Positions 16,247 through 21,201 of a stretch of DNA of 21,201 bases are shown piece by piece. The DNA lies in the NCBI GenBank assembly GCA_003427395.1, contig BFEA01000003.1, positions 3,149,903 to 3,171,103 on the forward strand. The letters run 5' to 3'. Within the stretch, counting starts at the first letter, position 1, and each line of letters starts with the position of its first letter. The position numbers were made by a program, and so were the translations under genes. The notes below the pieces were generated by a model, which was given only the letters and a program-made list of their open reading frames with translations, ran no database searches and was not told the DNA's origin. The stretch comes from Chara braunii. Lineage: Eukaryota > Streptophyta > Charophyceae > Charales > Characeae.

Positions 16247-17384
16247 ATGGTTGGCGACCAGCCAACAAGAACGGACAGCGAAGGGATGCTGAAAAAAGCA
16301 AAGGAATTCTACGAAGAACTGTACCAGACCAAAACCTCCTCTCCCACTCCAACTCCCGTAAGAGAAGCAAGATCGGAAATGCTCCAATTCCTAGACAGAA
16401 CGATATACCATAATCAGGGAGATGTACTCGACAGACCAACTACCTTAGTGGAACTGCAAGCTGCGATGCAAAGCATGAACAATGACAAGACCCCAGACAT
16501 TGACGGCCTGACTAAGGAGTTTTGGGAGAAGTTTTGTCCTATGCGATCTTTTGTGCTTCTACCAAGACAGTTGGGAAAAAGGAGGATCAAGTGAGCTGCT
16601 GAGTAGCAGTGTCGTGACGTTACTATACAGGAAGGGGGACCGGGAAGACATCCAGAATTATAGACCCATCTCCCTGCTTACCCTCCCCTACAAGATCCTG
16701 GCTAAAGCCCTGGCTAACCGGATCGTAAACCTCACTGACAAATGCTTTCACATAGACCAGGCGGGCTTTATCCCAGGAAGACACTTCCTAAATAATGTTC
16801 TAACCTTAAATGAGGCAGCTAGGAAAGCCCAAGAAAAAAAACTAAATACAACAATCTTGTTCTTCGATTTCGAGAAAACCTACGATCAAGTAAATTGGGC
16901 GTTTCTCAACGCGAGCATGGAAAAAATGGGTGTTGGACCCAGCTTCAGAAAATGGGACAGAGTCCTCTATAACGATGCATCAGGATGCGTCCAGTTCAAC
17001 GGTCTTTTGTCTGAACACTACCCAATCTCAAGATCTGTGCGATAGGGGGACCCCCTTGCTCCGTCAATCTTTCTATTTGTAATGGAAGTTATCGCGTCCT
17101 TCTTATGCAAAGACCCTGCAATACAAAGATTGCAGGAAATTAATATCGGTACCCATCACCACATCCAATTCCCAACAGTCATAATGTTTGCTGATGACCT
17201 CACGGTCCTTATAAGCGCTCCAGATTCCTCGGTGAAAGCGCTTGTCAGAGTAATGGAAGCTTTCAGGCTGGCCTTTGAAATGAAAATCAATTGGAAAAAA
17301 ACAGTAGGCTGGTGGCCTGCAGAGGAAGAAGCACCTAGGATGGACGGTCCTGAAGCCGATATTGTGACAAACTGTTTTTTGCAA
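16247..17384 (+). pseudogene. LINE ORF2, reverse transcriptase domain
   Basis: RT motifs in order: NNDKTPDIDGLTKEFWEKF (motif 0, ~16480-16534), a frameshift near 16530-16540, NYRPISLLTLPYKILAKALA (motif 1, ~16657-16716), DQAGFIPGRHFLNN (motif 2, ~16755-16796), FFDFEKTYDQVNW (motif A, 16860-16898), SVR-stop-GDPLAPSIF (motif B) and MFADDLTVLI (motif C, FADD at 17187-17198), then MKINWKKT (motif D). Catalytic aspartates in A and C are kept. The in-frame TAG at 17043-17045 replaces the Gln of motif B, a single C-to-T change. Homology stops near 17384, so the thumb and C-terminal region are missing here. Confidence 0.92.
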
Positions 17385-18190
17385 CCGCGCGATTTTTTGC
17401 GCAAGGCCACTTCGGGGGTTGAATTGGGAGGGCCCGCTGGATTATATGGGTGCCCTTGTTTTTCTTGTTTTTCGGAATCGAGGCCGGGGTAATCCTGTGA
17501 TGGTTGGTTGTTGATCGCGCCTTAGCAAGCGCGAAAGATAACTATTGTCATAGCTTCTTTCTTGTTCTACTGTGGGGAATGGGAATTTTGGCGCGATCAT
17601 CGCGCGGGAAAATCTTTTTGAATTTTCAACTGATGTCGAGCCCCCGTGGGCTCTCGGAATTTGCATCGTTCGTAATTTCTTTTTACAATTAGGATTTAGA
17701 TTAGGAATTTGGGCACATCTCAATTTTTGCTGCACGACGCTTCTTGCTTGCGCACGCCTTGCCGCGACAGGATCTGTGCTTTGACTTCTCCGGTCCTTAA
17801 TCTTGCGTGTAAATGTAATTTTTGTTTTGGCGGGCGTGATTGCAACCGTAATCCCCTCATTCTTGATATCTTTTGTAGCGCCCTTGCGCGCACGTACTTC
17901 TCCCTCTGTTCTATTGGCCTGAACGCTTGCATGACCGGATCGATGTGTGGAGTGAGGCTACGTCCCCCACGCCGCGGCCTGGCCATGCAGTCGTAGGCAC
18001 TTCCTTCCTTCTCCTTCCTTCCCACTCACGCACAACCCCGAGTATCGCGCACACGTATGCATGCTATAAATTTCACAAACGCGATTAACTCGCTCTCTAA
18101 GAATTGTGGAGTTAGTGTGGTCGAGAGGATCGGCTAACGAGCAAGAATTGGTAGGTGAGTTGGGAGTTGGGCGATCCGACGAGCTGGTGC
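17385..18190. other. Sequence of unknown origin replacing the RT C-terminus; TATA-like motif
   Basis: LINE homology breaks off within the RT thumb region and about 800 bp of unrelated sequence follows, with several CGCGCG-type motifs (17388, 17510, 17590). GCTATAAATTTC near 18063-18074 is TATA-like, followed ~25-35 bp later by ACTCGCTCTCTAAG, and GGTAGGTGAGT at 18149 resembles a splice donor. The layout would fit a promoter or an LTR-type sequence, but no reliable ends, primer-binding site or internal retroelement gene was found. Could equally be a rearrangement junction. Confidence 0.4.
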
Positions 18191-18214
18191 TGGGATATGC
18201 GTCCTAACCTTTGA

Positions 18215-18466
18215 AGACCTCCCTACTACCCAGAAAATCCCCTCACCCTCATTAAACAATTAATCGAGACGGAAATCCACACCCACTGGAAAAAAACACT
18301 GACCCAGATCCAAAACACCCTAGATAATAAGACTGTGATTATTAAAAAATTTAAAGCATCAAAACTTGGAGGAGGAAAACTAGGATCGATAACGGGAAAT
18401 AGATTAAACTTGAAAGATTGGTTTACCCCAACCCAACACAACAACCAGGGGCCAGAGAATCCCTGA
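18215..18466 (+). pseudogene. Open, coding-like remnant, possibly ORF2 C-terminal piece
   Basis: The plus frame from just after TGA 18212-18214 stays open to TGA 18464-18466, with no ATG near its start. It encodes a composition typical of protein: PPYYPENPLTLIKQLIETEI, a THWKKTLTQIQNTLD helix, then KKFKASKLGGGKLGSITGNR and LNLKDWFTPTQ. I do not recognise a named domain. Because it lies on the same strand downstream of the broken RT, an ORF2 C-terminal remnant is the simplest guess, but it could belong to another element that brought in 17385-18190. Confidence 0.4.
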
Positions 18467-19640
18467 CAACCACCCTGATACCAAACTGAAGACCATTATA
18501 ATAATAGGCTAGTAGACAGTCTAGATACAAACATCTAACTAGTCCTTGGAGCAACAACCAATAACTAAATTTAGAGACAGCAAACTGACCCTATGTAAAA
18601 CAGCGACCACTAACAATTACCAAATTACTCCCAGTTTCAAATGCTGAACAGTGACGCACCTAACGCCTCATCTCCCCAGCTACATCCCCCACCCCCGTCT
18701 CACCATCGCCCCAAGCCCCCCCAAGGCACATCCTTGAACCACGGGATAACAGGGAACAGACCGGGAGCATCCTAGGGTTTAGGGTTTTAGCCAGCCAGCA
18801 GTCTCAATAAACCTTCCACTTTCAGATCATAGCACATTGAAGGTCTTCGGTGTTTATGGCATCCTTCGGCCCTTCCCTTCACAAGTGAAAAGAGCACAAG
18901 TGAGGCTCCTAAGTAAAGTTTTGGATTACCTAGTGAAATAGTAGTCTGTCCGACGGACTAAGCCTCCAAGCGTGCAGATATCCAGGGGGCCAAGCCGAAG
19001 AGGTTGTACAAGATCAGAAAAAAGATCCAAGCAACAGAAGGCAGTAAGTATAGAAAAGCTAACAATCTAGAAGCAAAGAGAGACAGATCCATTGTGCTCC
19101 AGGGAGGCAAGGGACAATCCAGACCGTCAGGATTAAAAGCAGAACCTCAGTTGAATAGGATAACTTAGGCTGGGTTGAAGGGAGGTACATCCTTCCTTTG
19201 GGAAGTAATCAATGTTGTCCTTCGGACCTCCACACCATAAGGGGGAGGAGCGTGAGGGTGTAATCTTTGTGATCCCTTCAGACTTGCCGGTGGAATAGGA
19301 ACCGGACTGATGCTCCCCAGAATGGAAAAGGAGCCGGAGCTCTAAGTGCAAGGAACATGAATATGGACGAAGCACAGAAATCCAGATTGCAAAATCACAC
19401 TGAAGTCCAAGTAGTCAAAGCAAGAGCAGATAGCACAATGGAACCGAGTAACCATCCATTTGAGAATGATACAGAAGAATCGTGAGTCAATGTCCAAGCC
19501 CAACAGGGCAACACCAACAGCATAACCCAATGTAGCTCTCTCTCTTGAATGGCGCCAGGCGCCCTATCTACTCTACAGCCTAAGCCTACAACTACAGCAT
19601 GAAAGCAACCAGACAACTTGACGACCAGCGAGTGATGATG
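18467..19640. other. Anonymous region; possible LINE 3' flank
   Basis: No supported gene. AATAAA at 18806-18811 could be a poly-A signal. Several CTTCGG/CCTTCGG strings recur (18848, 18865, 19217). GGCGCCAGGCGCC at 19550-19562 is a short inverted repeat. Frames on either strand are short and unrecognised. Confidence 0.45.
18773..18790. promoter_or_regulatory. Telo-box-like TAGGGTTTAGGGTTTTAG
   Basis: Contains TTTAGGGTTT, the complement of the plant telo-box AAACCCTAAA, about 20 bp before an AATAAA. Just over two heptamers are present, so this is an interstitial motif rather than a telomere tract. Regulatory role is not shown. Confidence 0.4.
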
Positions 19641-20402
19641 TCACCAGGTATGTCTCCCTCGTCACCCACACTCTCCCTTGTTATCCCACAGAGCGCCCTT
19701 CACCTCCGAAGAACCACCTTCGCCCTCACCTCCCCTGCGCCCTCAGGCAGCCCGGCTATGGCCGCCAGCGCCCTGTGTACAGGCAGCGCCCTACCGCCTA
19801 GCGCCTGCCTGTCTAGCACCTCAGCCTAGCGCAGCGCAGCAGCTCGCATTAGCGCAGCGTGCCGACATTGCCCGCAATGGCCAAGATCCCCTGCCCACTC
19901 GCCCTGCTTGCCTATATGCCAGTGTTGCGTGTGGGCGGCCTCCCTTCAGCCTGTGCCTGGGCCCCAGTGCCTGTACCCAGGCCCGATGCAGTTGGGGGCC
20001 CAGGAGATGCAGTTGCGCCTCTTTCATCAAGGCCTGCGGCCAGATTCAGATAGTGGACCGGTTTCCCATTGGCATTTTCGGCCTCTATATCCAGCGTGCA
20101 TTGTCGGCCTCACGTTTATGTGCCCAGGGCCTAACCAACTCGGGGCCCTGGGATTTCTGCATTTGAAGATCTCCGATACTCGGTGCACACCAACCAACTG
20201 GCGTGATGCAACTGTATGGACCCCACTTCGTGAAATGTTTGCACAGAGGGCTCTTGTTGATTTGCTGGCCCGCCTTCACTTAGGGCGGGCACGAGGCTTG
20301 CTGGGGCCTTAGCCCAGAACATGTACATCATGGCAAGGCCCCTTCTTGAGGGCTCAATCCTCACATATGGTTCTGCTTTGAAAAAAAAAAAAAAAAAAAA
20401 AA
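19641..20402 (+). other. GC-rich block ending in A(22): possible retroposed copy
   Basis: A GC-rich segment with self-complementary GGCCCAGG/CCTGGGCC motifs, including a hairpin CCCAGGGC (20123-20130) / GCCCTGGG (20145-20152) and CCCGCC...GGCGGG near 20270-20290. It ends in 22 A at 20381-20402. Overlapping frames (19678-20166, 19908-20312) are Ala/Pro/Leu-rich with no domain I recognise. The A tract at its right end would fit a retroposon or processed copy, but no target-site duplication or parent gene was identified. The left limit is arbitrary. Confidence 0.35.
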
Positions 20403-20550
20403 GGTTTGAAACGTGGTCGTCTTATACGGTTTGTAGGTTTGACGCTTGGTCTAAAATGGGAAAGCTTTACCATATAGGTTTGACCCTTGGTCTATGATGT
20501 GGAAGCAATATGTCGTAGGTTTGACACCTGGTCTAGGTTTGGCACTTAGT
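20403..20550. repeat. 41-bp degenerate tandem repeat
   Basis: TAGGTTTGACGCTTGGTCTA (20434), TAGGTTTGACCCTTGGTCTA (20475) and TAGGTTTGACACCTGGTCTA (20516) are spaced 41 bp. Weaker copies start at 20403 and 20535. The array begins directly after the A tract. Confidence 0.9.
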
Positions 20551-20654
20551 AAAAAATGAAAAATGAAACAGTATTCACCGGGTTGCAGTAGCCGATGCAG
20601 ATCCCAGGGCTTGATCCCTAGATCCCCACCTTACCCGCGTACAGTATCTGTGTC

Positions 20655-20755
20655 AACCCGTAGAATTGAACCTGCGACCTGTAGGACCGCCAGTGGTAGG
20701 TAGGATTTCGTAGGTCACAGGGTAGAAGGGATTCGAACTGTAGACCTGTCGGGTA
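20655..20755 (-). other. Two degenerate tRNA T-arm-like (B-box) motifs
   Basis: On the minus strand, GGTCGCAGGTTCAATTCTAC (complement of about 20660-20683) and GGTCTACAGTTCGAATCCC (complement of about 20727-20747) resemble T arms with B boxes. They share a CTACAGGTC/CGACAGGTC lead-in, so they may be duplicates. No cloverleaf or A box could be completed. Probably tRNA-derived repeat debris. Confidence 0.3.
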
Positions 20756-20774
20756 GGAGTCTAGACAGTCCAGA

Positions 20775-20868
20775 GGTCGTNGCTGTAGACTGTCTGAAGG
20801 GTCAAGGTCGTAGCTGCTACTTACCTGAAAGGGCAAAGTCGTAGCTGCTACAGTACCGAAAGGCCAAG
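20775..20868. repeat. 31-32-bp minisatellite, three copies
   Basis: GGTCGTNGCTGTAGAC (20775), GGTCGTAGCTGCTACTTACC (20807) and AGTCGTAGCTGCTACAGTAC (20837), each followed by CTGAAGGGTCAA/CTGAAAGGGCAAA/CCGAAAGGCCAAG. The first unit contains the window's single undetermined base at 20781. Confidence 0.88.
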
Positions 20869-20892
20869 ACAAAGGTTTCTAGAAGTGGCCTT

Positions 20893-21192
20893 TTGGAGTC
20901 AGCCTACGTTAGACAGAGGCAAGTGGTCAAGTGGAGGCAGTCCACCTCGTACAGTCAGCCGTCCCAGTCCACCCAGTCCGGTCCAGTCAAGCAAGTACCG
21001 TCTGGGACTGTGTGCCCCACGGGCCAGGAGTTACAAGGCAGACCAACGCCTCACAGAAGTATAAATCAAGAGGCTGCGCCCAGCCATTCATTCATTCCTG
21101 CGGAAGCCATGCGGAAGCGCTGCCACAGCAGCTTGTGCGAGGAGGTCTGCAGTAGGCCCGAAGACGAAGTGGGCGAGAGTGAAGCAGTGTAG
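20893..21192 (+). CDS. Unrecognised 99-codon ORF, hypothetical
   Basis: Opens with ATG at 20893 and ends at TAG 21190-21192 near the window edge. The product would be small, Ser/Gln/Pro-rich and hydrophilic, with no membrane segment, signal peptide or motif I recognise. A TATAAATC string at 21061-21068 lies inside it, about 28-35 bp before an ATTCATTCATTC stretch, so the segment could be promoter or LTR-type sequence instead. Coding status is unproven. Confidence 0.2.
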   Translation: MESAYVRQRQVVKWRQSTSYSQPSQSTQSGPVKQVPSGTVCPTGQELQGRPTPHRSINQEAAPSHSFIPAEAMRKRCHSSLCEEVCSRPEDEVGESEAV

Positions 21193-21201
21193 CCATAGCG
21201 A

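Larger units (their letters stand above)
11361..18466 (+). mobile_element. Degenerate two-ORF LINE (L1-type), interrupted by a nested MITE
   Basis: Order on the plus strand: a ~100-bp 5' leader, ORF1 with a zinc knuckle and coiled coil, a ~105-bp gap, ORF2 with APE endonuclease and then RT. Both ORFs carry stops and frameshifts, so the copy is dead. A 773-bp MITE lies in ORF2 at 15045-15817. RT homology ends near 17384; 17385-18190 is unrelated, and 18215-18466 may be an ORF2 remnant. No 3' poly-A tail or target-site duplication was identified, so the right boundary is provisional. The APE-RT order with a zinc-knuckle ORF1 fits L1-clade LINEs of plants. Confidence 0.9.

Noticed and set aside
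17368-18080. Possible solo LTR: TG...CA ends (17373-18075) flanked by CAAAC on both sides
   Set aside because: The TATA-like motif would lie within 12 bp of the 3' end, leaving no room for R and U5. Sequence after the second CAAAC does not resume LINE coding. A 5-bp match is easily fortuitous.
18773-18790. Telomeric tract
   Set aside because: Only about two heptamers are present; an interstitial motif or telo-box is the most that can be said.
19678-20312. Two overlapping GC-rich open frames as genes
   Set aside because: They are Ala/Pro/Leu-rich in competing frames with no domain. GC-rich sequence produces long open frames by chance.

Overview
The window looks like repeat-rich nuclear DNA from a large eukaryotic genome. 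It holds no intact protein-coding gene that I can recognise. A plant-lineage genome (land plant or charophyte alga) is the likeliest source. The main clue is the LINE: its ORF1 resembles the DUF4283-plus-zinc-knuckle proteins of plant L1 elements, and its ORF2 carries an APE endonuclease and a reverse transcriptase. Supporting clues are hAT-like and PIF/Harbinger-like non-autonomous DNA transposons, tRNA-headed SINE-like elements and a TTTAGGG/telo-box motif. The organism assignment is inference.

Layout, left part (1-11360): pyrimidine microsatellites; a 186-bp inverted-repeat element; two tRNA-headed SINE-like elements (about 980-1160 and 5815-6075); a 369-bp fold-back element (2392-2760); a degenerate satellite of 51-55-bp monomers embedded in a roughly 710-bp higher-order repeat (3126-4800); a hAT-like non-autonomous element with a near-perfect 8-bp target-site duplication (4886-5793); several local tandem duplications; a cluster of three GC-cored palindromes (7628-7703); a long perfect hairpin (9203-9248); and two U6 snRNA-derived sequences. 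One of these is a full-length minus-strand U6 retropseudogene with an A-tail and a 13-bp imperfect target-site duplication. The other is a plus-strand 5' fragment.

Centre (11361 to about 18466): a decayed plus-strand LINE. ORF1 (11463-14062) is broken by stops and homopolymer-associated frameshifts. ORF2 starts at 14168 in an ACCATGG context and encodes the APE endonuclease, then the linker and the RT, again with several stops and frameshifts. A 773-bp PIF/Harbinger-like MITE with 25-bp perfect inverted termini and a TTA duplication (15045-15817) sits inside ORF2; removing it rejoins the reading frame. The MITE itself contains a 275-bp tandem duplication with a poly-T tract in each unit. The RT homology stops near 17384 and is followed by about 800 bp of unrelated sequence with a TATA-like motif. 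A further open stretch (18215-18466) may be an ORF2 remnant.

Right part (18467-21201): mostly anonymous sequence. It contains an AATAAA signal and a telo-box, a GC-rich block ending in a 22-nt A tract (possible retroposon), 41-bp and 31-bp minisatellites, degenerate minus-strand tRNA T-arm-like motifs, and one unrecognised 99-codon ORF. The genes do not form a pathway. The window is a stratified record of transposon insertion, tandem duplication and decay.
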